Source: Rhizobium sp. C1
GTDB lineage: Bacteria; Pseudomonadota; Alphaproteobacteria; Rhizobiales; Rhizobiaceae
DNA length: 64,000 nucleotides
Direction: 5' to 3'
NCBI RefSeq assembly: GCF_021026335.1
Contig: NZ_JAJNCY010000001.1
Location: forward strand, 744,001-808,000
Part shown: one piece after another, positions 17,830 to 26,624 of the stretch
How the letters are laid out: each line of letters starts with the position of its first letter
How positions within the stretch are numbered: the first letter of the stretch is position 1
Notes under the pieces: generated by a model
Database searches by the model: none
The model's input: the letters and a program-made list of their open reading frames with translations, nothing else
What the model was told of the DNA's origin: nothing
Position numbers and translations under genes: made by a program

Positions 17830-17944
17830 TCACTGCACCGCCTTTGTCTGGTGAGGACAGAGGATTTTCGAGGGTGCCTGTCGGGGGCGCCTGTCCCGCG
17901 ACGAGGGGCGATTTAGAATGAATATAGACGAACTGCAAGGGGTT

Positions 17945-18211
17945 TTATCGCTTGCCTTCGGCTTTTTCTCTGCGTCTGCGCGCCCACGCCAGACCCATCC
18001 TGCGGCGCCACCGGCGTGCAAGCGGGATGTCATGCGACAAAATGATAAAGCCGAGCGGGAGCATCCAGAAGCCGAGCACGGGAAGGAACCCGAGCAAGCC
18101 GCCAGCGATGAAGGCCAGACCCAGGCCGATCCGTGCTGCTCGCGACCTCGGGAGTCGAAACTTTCGGTTTGCGACCTCGATTTCACCCTTCGCGATTTGG
18201 AAATTGGCCAT
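17945..18211 (-). CDS. Small transmembrane protein (PGPGW-like family)
   Basis: The 88-residue protein starts MANFQIAKGEIEVANRKFRLP, then has one hydrophobic hairpin (about residues 28-55: IGLGLAFIAGGLLGFLPVLGFWMLPLGFIIL) ending in SHDIP, then a strongly basic tail. The layout resembles the PGPGW putative transmembrane family. I placed the start at 18211, where the conserved part begins, instead of the longer open frame. Function unknown. Confidence 0.65.
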   Translation of the reverse strand: MANFQIAKGEIEVANRKFRLPRSRAARIGLGLAFIAGGLLGFLPVLGFWMLPLGFIILSHDIPLARRWRRRMGLAWARRRREKAEGKR

Positions 18212-18399
18212 CGTGTCTTTCGGATTCGGTGCTCGCCTTGTGATCGGCATTCTTTCCACAGCGTGGCATGGCCACAATCTTCATTTCAAATCGGTTGTTT
18301 TTCAGGGCTTTCAAGATTTTCGCGAAGATTTTTCAAAAAACCGCTTGGCAAATCGGCAAAGCGTTTGTATTACGCCGCCAACCCGCCGCAAGGCGATGA

Positions 18400-18474
18400 T
18401 CCCTGGTAGCTCAGCGGTAGAGCATTCGACTGTTAATCGACAGGTCGCCGGTTCGAATCCGGCCCGGGGAGCCA
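18400..18474 (+). tRNA. tRNA-Asn (GTT)
   Basis: The acceptor TCCCTGG pairs with CCGGGGA, the discriminator is G, and CCA is encoded at 18472-18474. The D-arm contains AGCTCAGCGGTAGAGC, the anticodon GTT is at 18432-18434, and the T-arm is GGTTCGAATCC. A terminator follows 40 bases on. Confidence 0.97.
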
Positions 18475-18512
18475 AATTTGGTGCTGTGCATGTCGCGGCA
18501 CGACTTTACAAG

Positions 18513-18544
18513 AACCCCGGCGTCCTCGACGTTCGGGGTTTTTT
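18513..18544 (+). terminator. Terminator after tRNA-Asn
   Basis: AACCCCG (18513-18519) pairs with CGGGGTT (18534-18540) and is followed by a T tract to 18544. Confidence 0.8.
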
Positions 18545-18854
18545 CTTGTCTGTTGGCTGCGGCTCGGCCTCGCGAGTTACCTTCCTCGCCGCGATTTCTC
18601 AGCTGCTGCATTCCGGTGACGCGCGGCGAGGGCAGGGGCCGCGTCATCCGGTGGAGCCCGGGGCCGTCGGCCATCGAGTACTCCTCTTCTATTCTGTATC
18701 CTGTGCATGGCTGCAACGCCGGCCCGATTTTTCCCGCAATTGCTCAGAGCCCGCTTGAAAGCGTCTCCGGCCACGGTTAAAGACCGTTAAGAAACGCCGG
18801 GAAACCCGCATCCCTCCTGTTAGCGGACTTTCAGGCGGAACAGGGACATAGCTT
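18545..18854. other. Intergenic region without a gene
   Basis: 310 bases between the tRNA-Asn terminator and the Pcm-like gene. No ORF here looks real. The last 20 bases hold an AGGGA ribosome site for the next gene. Confidence 0.55.
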
Positions 18855-19526
18855 ATGATCGACTTTGAATCTGCGCGCGCCCGCATGGTGGACAACCAGT
18901 TGCGCACGACCGATGTGACCTCTCACTCGCTTCTTTCGGCCTTTCTGACTGTGCCGCGCGAGGCTTTTGTGGCCGAGAAGCTGGCAGCCTTGGCCTATAT
19001 CGACAGCGACCTGGAGATTGCCCCGGCAACCGACGGGCAGGCTCCGCGCTACATGATGGAGCCGTCGCCGCTCGGCAAGCTTCTGCAGGCTGCCGAGATT
19101 GGCCAGGATGACGTGGTACTCGATGTCGGTGCCGGCACGGGCTACGCTTCCGCCATCATGTCGCGGCTGGCCAAGTCTGTTCTGGCTCTGGAACAGGACG
19201 ATGCGCTGGTGTCGCGTGCGACCGTTGTTCTTGCCGAGCAGGGCTTCGACAATGTGTCGGTCGTCAAGGGCAGCCTGGAAAAGGGCTGTTCCGGCGAAGC
19301 GCCGTTCGACATCATTTTCCTCAACGGCGCCGTGGAAGTGATTCCTGATGCGCTGTTCGACCAGTTGCGGGATGGCGGACGCCTGATCGCCGTTGTTGGT
19401 TACGGCAATGCCTCTGCCGCTTATGTTTACGTTCGTGAGGGCGCTTCGGTGTCCAAGCGCTTCCTCTTCAATACCTCGGTCAAGCCTCTTCCGGGCTTCC
19501 GAAAAGTTGCGGAATTCGTGTTCTGA
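18855..19526 (+). CDS. Protein-L-isoaspartate O-methyltransferase family protein
   Basis: The 223-residue protein has the SAM-binding motif VLDVGAGTGYASAIMSRLA at about 84-102 and the family segment PSPLGKLLQ. Pcm proteins repair isoaspartyl residues in aged proteins. This alphaproteobacterial subgroup (start MIDFESARARMVDNQLRTTDV) is regularly encoded immediately before tolC, as here with 148 bases between. Whether it still methylates isoaspartate is not known. Confidence 0.85.
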   Translation: MIDFESARARMVDNQLRTTDVTSHSLLSAFLTVPREAFVAEKLAALAYIDSDLEIAPATDGQAPRYMMEPSPLGKLLQAAEIGQDDVVLDVGAGTGYASAIMSRLAKSVLALEQDDALVSRATVVLAEQGFDNVSVVKGSLEKGCSGEAPFDIIFLNGAVEVIPDALFDQLRDGGRLIAVVGYGNASAAYVYVREGASVSKRFLFNTSVKPLPGFRKVAEFVF

Positions 19527-19674
19527 TGTGAAATGCAGTGTTCGGGGCGGGCCTAGTGTCAGCCCCGAACGCCTCATCTGTCCGGCAGTGTTGGTTCTTG
19601 CCGGAGAGACGCATTGTCTATCGTTGTGTTTCAAATGTCGTCGCGCCATCGAAGCTCGGCGTTCAATCGGGAGA

Positions 19675-21066
19675 ATGGTCGTGATTAATTTCCGTAGGAC
19701 GCTTCTTGCAGCCGTCGCCCTTCCGACGATGCTGAGTTTTGCTGTCGCAGCGCAGGCCGAGACGATTCAGGGCGCCATGGCCAAGGCCTATGCCAATAAC
19801 CCGGACCTCAATGCCGCCAGAGCAAGCCTGCGCGCCACGGATGAGAATGTGACGATCGCCAAGGCGGGCTACCGGCCGCAGATAAGCGCCGTTGGAACGC
19901 ATACGAATGCCGGTGCCTACGGCGTCAACAATATCCAGGGCGCCGATGCCACGACGACGAGCGATTCGATCGCGCTGACCGTCACGCAGCAGATTTTCGA
20001 CGGCTTTCAGACGCTGAACCGCATCAATGCGGCCGAGTCGGGCGTCAACGCGACGCGCGAACAGGTTCGCGGCACGGAAATGCAGATCCTTTATTCCGCC
20101 GTCCAGGCCTATGCCAACGTCGCGCTCTACAAGGACTTCGTCGCCATTCGCAAGCAGAACCTCGGTTTTCTGAACGAGCAGGTGAAAGCGGCCAACGCGC
20201 GGCTGCAGGTCGGCGAGGGGACGAAGACCGATGTCAGCCAGGCGCAGGCTCAGCTTGCTGCCGCTCAGGCCCAGCTGGCGGCCGCTGTCGCTCAGCTGAA
20301 AATCGCCGAGGCGACCTATATGCAGATCGTCGGCGACGAACCGAAGGGCATTTCCCTGCCGTCGGCCGCCAAGCGCGGCATGCCTTCGACGCTCGACAAG
20401 GCCGTGGCGCTCGGGTTGCAGCAGCATCCCTCTATTCTTGCCGCCGAACATGTCGTGGATTCCTCGGGCTATCAGGTGAAGACCGCCGAGGGTGCGCTCC
20501 TTCCGGGTGTCGCGATCCAGGGGTCCGTCGGCCGCAATTATGGTAATCCGTCCTCGCTTTCGAGCCCGCGCATCTACAATTCCGCCAGCGTGACAGCGCA
20601 GCTGACGATCCCGCTCTACAAGGGGGGCGCCGAATATGGCGCGGTGCGCCAGGCCAAGGAAACGCTCGGTGCAAACCAGATCAGGGTCGATTCGGCCCGG
20701 CTTTCCGTCCGCCAGTCGATCGTCTCTGCCTATGCGCAGATGCAGGCTGCCGGAGCATCGATCACCGCCAACAAGCAGGCCGTATCTGCGTCCAATCTGG
20801 CGCTGTCCGGTGTGATCGAAGAGCGCAATGTCGGTCAGGCAACCACGCTCGACGTTCTGAATTCGCAGCAGACGGTTCTGACCGCCAAGCTCAACCTTGC
20901 TCAGGCGCAGCACGACCTCGTCGTGGCAAGCTATGGCGTTCTGGCCGCTTCCGGTCAGCTGACGGTGCAGACACAAGGGTTGCAGGTGGCTGAATACAAG
21001 CCTGAAGCGCATTACGAAGCCGTCAAGGACGCCTGGTTCGGTCTCAGGACTGTGGACGGGAACTAA
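19675..21066 (+). CDS. tolC: TolC-family outer membrane efflux channel
   Basis: TolC forms the outer-membrane and periplasmic tunnel used by type I secretion and RND/MacAB efflux. The 463-residue protein has a cleavable signal peptide (to about AQAE, residue 28), two repeats of the outer membrane efflux fold, and long coiled-coil helices with AQAQLAAAQAQLAAAVAQ. The frame is open upstream into the pcm gene region, but only the ATG at 19675 precedes a signal peptide. A GTG at 19681 is better spaced from GGGAG (19669-19673) and may be the true start. No export ATPase or adaptor adjoins it; the MacAB pair 40 kb away could use it. Confidence 0.92.
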   Translation: MVVINFRRTLLAAVALPTMLSFAVAAQAETIQGAMAKAYANNPDLNAARASLRATDENVTIAKAGYRPQISAVGTHTNAGAYGVNNIQGADATTTSDSIALTVTQQIFDGFQTLNRINAAESGVNATREQVRGTEMQILYSAVQAYANVALYKDFVAIRKQNLGFLNEQVKAANARLQVGEGTKTDVSQAQAQLAAAQAQLAAAVAQLKIAEATYMQIVGDEPKGISLPSAAKRGMPSTLDKAVALGLQQHPSILAAEHVVDSSGYQVKTAEGALLPGVAIQGSVGRNYGNPSSLSSPRIYNSASVTAQLTIPLYKGGAEYGAVRQAKETLGANQIRVDSARLSVRQSIVSAYAQMQAAGASITANKQAVSASNLALSGVIEERNVGQATTLDVLNSQQTVLTAKLNLAQAQHDLVVASYGVLAASGQLTVQTQGLQVAEYKPEAHYEAVKDAWFGLRTVDGN

Positions 21067-21148
21067 GTCCTCCCCGCTTTCCGTTGTTTCGGCCGGCAAT
21101 TGGCGTAACCTCCCGCGCGAACGTTTGGTTTGCAGTACGGGATTCGCA

Positions 21149-21919
21149 ATGGTTCGCATTTTTCTGATGACGGGGATGGCGGCTTTTCTGGCCACGGCGC
21201 TGTGCGGGTGCATGACGACGAGTTTTGCGCCGACCGCCGCCGATGTGCAGGCCTATGCCATCAAGTCCGTCGCCATATCGGGCGTCGCGCCGCAGGCCGT
21301 GTCCGAATTGATCAGCAGCGATCTCGTTTCCGCCATTCGCACGACTTTGCCCAAGCCCGGTGCCCAGCCGGTGCAGATGGCCGTTTCGATTTCCGGGTTT
21401 TCCGGTGGCGCGGTGGCTTCAGGTTACAAGGCTGGCGCGGATGTGACGGTCACTCTGAAGCCCGTCGCCGGGGGCAAGGTCGTACAGACGGCCTCCTTCC
21501 ATGAAGATGCCGCCTCCGGCGATGAGGCGCGCGCTTCACGCCAGCTTGCCGCTGCAATTGCGGCGCGTGTCCGCCGGAACTTCGACCTTCCCGCCGGCGC
21601 CGGCGTTTCGGCCTCTGCCAATGCCGCTCGGCGCGACAATGGCGAGACGAAGAAGCCGGCTCTTTCGAAGCAGATCGAGGCCAAGCAGGCGGACGCCGAT
21701 GCCGATGCGGCCAAGACCGATCCTGCGCTGTCGAATGATGCGCTGAACACGCTGATGAAGGCCGCCGCAGAGACGTCCGCTCCGGCAAAGGACGAGACGA
21801 AGACCGGTAGTGTGCCCGGTCAGGCGGTCGCCCTGCCGGACGCCGCCTGTACCGGAGAATCGCTTGCGTCCTGCCCTCAGGGTTCGCTTCTGTCGGGCGA
21901 TTTCAGTCTGCGCAAGTAA
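21149..21919 (+). CDS. Putative lipoprotein
   Basis: The 256-residue protein has a type II signal peptide, a hydrophobic MVRIFLMTGMAAFLATA followed by LCGC, with Cys at about residue 22. Residues 40-140 form a compact globular domain of unknown family. Residues 150-230 are Ala/Asp/Lys-rich and probably unstructured. The C-terminal tail has two cysteines (ACTGESLASCPQG) that could form a disulfide. The ATG at 21149 is preferred over the upstream TTG. It lies 82 bases after tolC in the same direction, so co-transcription is likely. Confidence 0.65.
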   Translation: MVRIFLMTGMAAFLATALCGCMTTSFAPTAADVQAYAIKSVAISGVAPQAVSELISSDLVSAIRTTLPKPGAQPVQMAVSISGFSGGAVASGYKAGADVTVTLKPVAGGKVVQTASFHEDAASGDEARASRQLAAAIAARVRRNFDLPAGAGVSASANAARRDNGETKKPALSKQIEAKQADADADAAKTDPALSNDALNTLMKAAAETSAPAKDETKTGSVPGQAVALPDAACTGESLASCPQGSLLSGDFSLRK

Positions 21920-21937
21920 GCGTCGCTCGCGTCGGGT

Positions 21938-22771
21938 TCAGCCAAGCCGCTCCGCATGCCATTTCAGATGATCGGCCATGAAGGTCGAGATGAAATAGTA
22001 GGAGTGGTCGTAGCGTTCGCGCATGTTGAGCACCAGGCCTATGCCGGTATCCTTCACCGCGTCTTCGAGATTCCATGGCATCAGGCCCTTTTGCAGGAAG
22101 CTGTCGGCCGTGCCCTGATCGACCAGGAATTCGGGGAAGCGTGCACCGTCTTCGATCAGCGCGCAGGCGTCGTAGGGACGCCAGGCGGCACGGTCGTTGC
22201 CGAGATATTTCTCAAAGGCCGGAACGGACCAGTCGGCTTCCATCGGATTGACGATAGGGGCGAAGGCCGAGCAGCTCTTGTAACGCTCCGGGTTCTTCAG
22301 CGCGATGGTCAGCGCGCCATGCCCCCCCATCGAATGGCCGAAGATGCCCTGACGGCCCATGTCGGCGCGGAAGTTGGCGGCAATCACCATCGGCAGTTCT
22401 TCCGTGATGTACGAATACATCTGATAGTGCTGCGCCCAGGGGGCCTCGGTCGCATCGAGATAGAAGCCCGCGCCCTTGCCCATCTGCCAGTTCCCCGCTT
22501 CGTCGGCGACATCGTCACCACGCGGGCTCGTATCGGGGCAGACGATGATGAGGCCGAGTTCGGATGCGGCGCGGCGATACTCGCCCTTCTCCATCACATT
22601 GGCGTGGGAGCAGGTGAGCCCTGAAAGGTACCAGACGACCGGGCAGGGCGCATGCGCGGCCTGCGGCGGAACATAGACGGCGAAGGTCATGTCGGTGCCG
22701 GTGATCTTCGATGTGTGGCTGTAGACGCCCTGAACACCGTCGAAAGAGACGTTCTCGGAAATGATCTTCAT
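21938..22771 (-). CDS. fghA: S-formylglutathione hydrolase
   Basis: The enzyme hydrolyses S-formylglutathione in glutathione-dependent formaldehyde detoxification. The 277-residue esterase-D fold protein has LSGLTCSHAN, the nucleophile elbow GHSMGGHGAL, and the late histidine in RYDHSYYF. ATG 22771 (MKIISENVSF) is the family N-terminus; the open frame adds six residues upstream. It lies 18 bases downstream of the YaiI gene on the same strand. The glutathione-dependent formaldehyde dehydrogenase gene is not in this window. Confidence 0.92.
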   Translation of the reverse strand: MKIISENVSFDGVQGVYSHTSKITGTDMTFAVYVPPQAAHAPCPVVWYLSGLTCSHANVMEKGEYRRAASELGLIIVCPDTSPRGDDVADEAGNWQMGKGAGFYLDATEAPWAQHYQMYSYITEELPMVIAANFRADMGRQGIFGHSMGGHGALTIALKNPERYKSCSAFAPIVNPMEADWSVPAFEKYLGNDRAAWRPYDACALIEDGARFPEFLVDQGTADSFLQKGLMPWNLEDAVKDTGIGLVLNMRERYDHSYYFISTFMADHLKWHAERLG

Positions 22772-22789
22772 GGCTGCTGATCCTGTCAT

Positions 22790-23263
22790 TTATTTCTGTC
22801 GTTCGGATTTTGCCCTCCGGCAGAGCCGGTCGAGCGTTTCGAGGAAGGCCGAGCGATCGCGCGGGCTGAAGGCGGCATTATAGCCCTTGCTTTCGCCGGT
22901 TTCGCGCAGGTGCTGGCCGAGGTCGCGCATGGCGGATGCCATGCCGATATTGGTGCGGTCGAAGATGCGGCCCTGCGGTCCCGTCACCAGCGCGCCCTTG
23001 TCGACGCAGCGGACGGCCAGCGGCACGTCGGCGGTGATGACGATATCATGGTCGCCGGCATGCTCGGCGATCCAGTTGTCTGCGGCGTCGAAGCCCGCGC
23101 TGACGATAACGTTGACAACCATGGGGTCACGTGACGGACGAAGCCCGGAATTGGCGACGAAGACGGTTTTGAAGCCATGCCGCTCGGCCACCTTCAGCAC
23201 TTCCGGCTTCACCGGGCAGGCATCGGCATCAACATAGATGATCGGGGCGATTTGTTGGCTCAT
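22790..23263 (-). CDS. YaiI/YqxD family protein (UPF0178)
   Basis: The 157-residue protein has the family pattern IYVDADACPVKPEVLKVAERHG at the N-terminus, then VNVIVSAGFDAADNWIAEHAGDHDIVITADVPLA, and GRIFDRTNIG. This is a PIN-like/NYN-like fold whose aspartates suggest a nuclease-type metal site, but no activity is established. I use the ATG at 23263 (MSQQIAP). Confidence 0.85.
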   Translation of the reverse strand: MSQQIAPIIYVDADACPVKPEVLKVAERHGFKTVFVANSGLRPSRDPMVVNVIVSAGFDAADNWIAEHAGDHDIVITADVPLAVRCVDKGALVTGPQGRIFDRTNIGMASAMRDLGQHLRETGESKGYNAAFSPRDRSAFLETLDRLCRRAKSERQK

Positions 23264-23318
23264 GGTCCGCTGCATAGCGCGGCGGCGAACGAGGGGGAAG
23301 CGCTTTATCTGTGAACAG

Positions 23319-24998
23319 TCACGCCCGGGCGGTCGTCGCCGCGAAACGCGGCGGCTGCAGCTCGACCGCGGCCGCGGCCTCCTTGAAGCTAGAGAAATAC
23401 TCGACCGCCGGGGCCTTCACGTGATTGGCTTCCAGGATGGATCGCGCGTCCGGCGATGCCCCGGCAATGAGCACCCGGATCCCGTTCTTGTGCGCCTTGC
23501 GCACCGCGCCCTCGATCACGTTGGCGGCTGAGGAATCCATGAATGGCACGGCGGAGCAATCGAGGATGAAGTTCTTGTGGCGGTCCGCGATGCGGTCGAG
23601 CACAGAGGCGACCGTGGCTGCCGCACCGAAGAAGAAGACGCCGGAGATGCGGTAGACGGCGGTTTCCGGGTCGGTCGTGCGGAAGGGTTTTTCAGGACTT
23701 TCCAAATCGTCGGCGAAGAGCTCGCCCGACTGCTCGCTGACCTGAACATGTTTCGCCATGCGCTCGATGAAGAGGAAGGCGCCCAGCACGAAACCGACAA
23801 GAATGCCTTCCGTCAGATCGCGGAATACCACGACGAGGAAAGTGGCCGAGACCACGATCGCATCGCCCCAGGACGAGCGGAAGAGGGCGGCGATCGCCTG
23901 CTTCTCGATCATGTTATAGCAGACGAAGGCGAGCATGCCGGCAAGAGCCGCCAGCGGAATGTATTTGGCGAGCGGTGCGGCGACCAGCAGGAAGACGAGG
24001 ACGAAGACCGAATGCAGCATGCCGGACACAGGGCTTGTCGCGCCGGCGCGGACATTGGTCGCCGTGCGGGCGATCGTGCCGGTGACGCAGATGCCGCCGA
24101 AGAGCGCCGATGTGATGTTGGCCACGCCTTGCCCGATCAGTTCCATCGAGGAGCGGTGGCGTCGTCCTGACATGCCGTCCGCCACGACGGCCGAGAGCAG
24201 CGATTCGATGGCGCCAAGCAGCGTGAAGGCGATGGCGTCGGGCATGACCTTGAGTAGGAGGTCAAGGTTCAGCGCCGGCAGATGCGGAACCGGTACAGCA
24301 TCCGGAATTCCGCCGAAGCGGGTGCCGATCGTCTCCACATGCAGCCCGAGCGTCGCCGCCACCGCCGAGGATAGAATGACGGCGATCAACAGGCCCGGCC
24401 AATTCGGCAGGAAGCGTTTTATCAACAGGATGACGGCGATGGTGAAAACGGCGACGGCCGTCGCCTGCGCGCTGATCGTGCCCATATAGCCGTAGAGATA
24501 GGTGAGCTTTGCGACAAGCGCGCCTGGCTCCTTGCCTTGCGTGGTCAGGCCGAGGAGATCATGGATTTCGCCTGAAAAGATGATCACGCCGATGCCGGCG
24601 GTGAAGCCGACGGTGACGGGGTAGGGAATGTACTTGATATATTTGCCGAGCCGCAGGAAGCCGGCAGCGATCAGGAAGAGGCCCGACATCAGGGTGGCGA
24701 GGATCAGCCCCTCGATGCCGTTGCGCGCCACGCAGGCCGCCACCAGAACGATGAAGGCGCCCGCCGGTCCGCCGATCTGGAACCTGCTGCCGCCGAGCAG
24801 CGAGACCATGAACCCGCCGAAGATCGCCGTATAAAGCCCGCGCTCCGGTGTTACGCCAGAGGAAATCGCGATCGCCATGGAGAGCGGCAGCGCCACGATG
24901 GCGACCGTAAGGCCGGCCAGCGCATCCGCTTTCAGCCGCGGCAGATTGTAGCCTTCCTTCAGTACGCTGACGAATTTCGGTTCAAGCCTGTCTGTCAT
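23319..24998 (-). CDS. SulP-family anion transporter with STAS domain
   Basis: The 559-residue protein has the SulP signature region near the N-terminus (LPLSMAIAISSGVTPERGLYTAIFGG), about 11-12 membrane segments to residue 415, and a cytoplasmic STAS domain at about 440-545 (FILDCSAVPFMDSSAANVI). SulP proteins move sulfate, bicarbonate, chloride or dicarboxylates across the inner membrane. The upstream open frame is spurious; the start at 24998 gives a normal N-terminus. Substrate cannot be read. It lies among no sulfate genes, so bicarbonate is a fair alternative. Confidence 0.88.
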   Translation of the reverse strand: MTDRLEPKFVSVLKEGYNLPRLKADALAGLTVAIVALPLSMAIAISSGVTPERGLYTAIFGGFMVSLLGGSRFQIGGPAGAFIVLVAACVARNGIEGLILATLMSGLFLIAAGFLRLGKYIKYIPYPVTVGFTAGIGVIIFSGEIHDLLGLTTQGKEPGALVAKLTYLYGYMGTISAQATAVAVFTIAVILLIKRFLPNWPGLLIAVILSSAVAATLGLHVETIGTRFGGIPDAVPVPHLPALNLDLLLKVMPDAIAFTLLGAIESLLSAVVADGMSGRRHRSSMELIGQGVANITSALFGGICVTGTIARTATNVRAGATSPVSGMLHSVFVLVFLLVAAPLAKYIPLAALAGMLAFVCYNMIEKQAIAALFRSSWGDAIVVSATFLVVVFRDLTEGILVGFVLGAFLFIERMAKHVQVSEQSGELFADDLESPEKPFRTTDPETAVYRISGVFFFGAAATVASVLDRIADRHKNFILDCSAVPFMDSSAANVIEGAVRKAHKNGIRVLIAGASPDARSILEANHVKAPAVEYFSSFKEAAAAVELQPPRFAATTARA

Positions 24999-25235
24999 GT
25001 TCCGATGCCTGCCTTTTCGACGCGAAAGACGGGCGTGGCGGCGAGCCGTCGCGCCTGACGGGACAGAGCTTAGCTCCAATCTGAGTCGAAGAGATATGCA
25101 AAAACGGCATGCCGATCCGGGTGGCGCAACCTGCAGCCCTCGGGGAAACGGGAGCTTTCCGCTTTTGCCATGCAAAACGGAATGGCTCATGGTCCGCTCC
25201 GCGCCTCGGTCCGTCAAGGCTGACGGCGCTGCACA

Positions 25236-25952
25236 TCAGGTCTTCGTACTGCTGTCCCAGCTCGCGTTGAGGACGGTAGCCTGCTTCTCGAGGAAGGTCG
25301 TCACCGCTTCGATTTCATGCGGGTGAACGGCCGTGCTGACCAGCGTGGCGACGATTTCCACCGTCTCGTCGCTGCGGTCGACGATGACGACATCGCTGAC
25401 CGGATATTTCGCGGCCTCGAGGCGCTCGACCAGCAGGTCGCGCAATTGCGGCATGGCCTCGCGGCTGGAAATGATGCTGACCTCATAGGTCGCCTCTGTC
25501 GCCCGGTCGTCGATCGGAATGCGGTTGATCATGTTGACCAGCGGGCGAAGCAGCGTGTTGCCGGCGAGCACGAAGACCGTCAGCAGGGCCGCTTCGGCGA
25601 TATTGCCTGTGCCGGAGCAGCAGCCGACGGCAGCCGAGCACCAGAGTGTCGCCGCCGTGTTCAGGCCCCGCACGTTCATGCCCTCCTTCATGATGACGCC
25701 GGCACCGAGAAAGCCGATGCCGGAGACGACATAGGAGATGACCCGCACGGCTTCCGTGGTGCCCGCGACCTTGACGCCGAGATCGACAAAGGCCGCCGCG
25801 CCGACTGCAACCAGCACATTGGTGCGCAGGCCCGCCGTGCGCTGCCGGTATTGCCGCTCCGCTCCGATCAGCGTTCCGAGCACGAAAGCGCTCAGATAGG
25901 CGATAATCGTATCCATCATGGGGATAAGCTCGAAGGTGCTGGTCGCTCTCAT
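25236..25952 (-). CDS. MgtC/SapB family membrane protein
   Basis: The 238-residue protein has the MgtC/SapB hydrophobic core with LGTLIGAERQYRQRTAGLRTNVLVAVGAAAFV and GIGFLGAGVIMKEGMNVRGLNTAATLWCSAAVG, four to five membrane segments, and a cytoplasmic ACT-like C-terminal domain (about 150-230). MgtC proteins act on magnesium stress and F-ATPase in some pathogens; the role here is open. I use ATG 25952; an internal ATG pair at 25919 is an alternative start. Confidence 0.87.
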   Translation of the reverse strand: MRATSTFELIPMMDTIIAYLSAFVLGTLIGAERQYRQRTAGLRTNVLVAVGAAAFVDLGVKVAGTTEAVRVISYVVSGIGFLGAGVIMKEGMNVRGLNTAATLWCSAAVGCCSGTGNIAEAALLTVFVLAGNTLLRPLVNMINRIPIDDRATEATYEVSIISSREAMPQLRDLLVERLEAAKYPVSDVVIVDRSDETVEIVATLVSTAVHPHEIEAVTTFLEKQATVLNASWDSSTKT

Positions 25953-25995
25953 GATCCCGTAGTTCCCGTTTCTTCCGGTTTGCTCTCCCGGCGTT

Positions 25996-26277
25996 TCACC
26001 GCCGGGCGGAGCGTGAGGATGCGCGTGCCGAATGCCGTGGCAGATCGTGGGCGTCAAGCATCTTTCCGGCGCCGGAGACTGTCCAGCGGCATTCCAGCTG
26101 GCCCGAAACCGGGTTGCGGCGCCACTTGGCGACGATCTGGCCGCCGACCTTTGCGCGCGGCTTGGCGGGTAGCCGGACGATTTTGCAGCCGGATGCAAGC
26201 CGGGCGTCGCGTCCCTGACGGATGGTGTTGCTGCCGAAGATGACGGCGATGGTCTGGAGGATGGTCTTGAAGATCAT
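25996..26277 (-). CDS. Small conserved-looking hypothetical protein
   Basis: 93 residues from ATG 26277, which has AAAGGGG at correct spacing. A short N-terminal hydrophobic helix (MIFKTILQTIAVIFG) precedes a basic segment with KIVRLPAKPRAKVGGQIVAKWRRNPVSGQLECRW, and a basic Arg/Ser tail. It resembles short rhizobial hypothetical proteins in style. No function can be given. It lies 43 bases upstream of the MgtC gene and on the same strand, so the two may be co-transcribed. Confidence 0.5.
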   Translation of the reverse strand: MIFKTILQTIAVIFGSNTIRQGRDARLASGCKIVRLPAKPRAKVGGQIVAKWRRNPVSGQLECRWTVSGAGKMLDAHDLPRHSARASSRSARR

Positions 26278-26624
26278 GGTCGGACCCCTTTCGAGCACGT
26301 TGGTGCGCCCGTCCGGGACCAAAGTGTCAGTCGCGGCCGGGCTCGTTGATCTGGGTTGTTCGACGACTGTCGGACGACATTTCGCGTGGTTCCCTTGGTT
26401 GGCATGGCGCAGTTGTTCAGCGCGGCAATGTCTTCTCAATACGCGCCGCTTGCCGGCCTGACCAGAAAGCAAGCGGTTCGTACGGATATACTTTGGGTAA
26501 GCAGACCGATACGAAGCGTTGGACCCCGCGCAACGATCCCACGTGTTCTCAGCCATATGCGCTGCACTCTGGCCTTCCTGCCGCATTTCCGCTAAAGCGG
26601 GCGCAAGTTGAAGGAAGAACAAGA
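26278..26624. other. Intergenic region without a gene
   Basis: 347 bases between divergent genes. Frames open in several registers but none has a plausible start with protein-like sequence. It presumably holds the two opposing promoters; I see no defined operator. Confidence 0.5.

Noticed and set aside
18772-18790. CtrA-like box (TTAA spaced repeat) upstream of the Pcm-like gene
   Set aside because: The spacing between the TTAA half-sites is six bases, not the seven required for the usual CtrA site.
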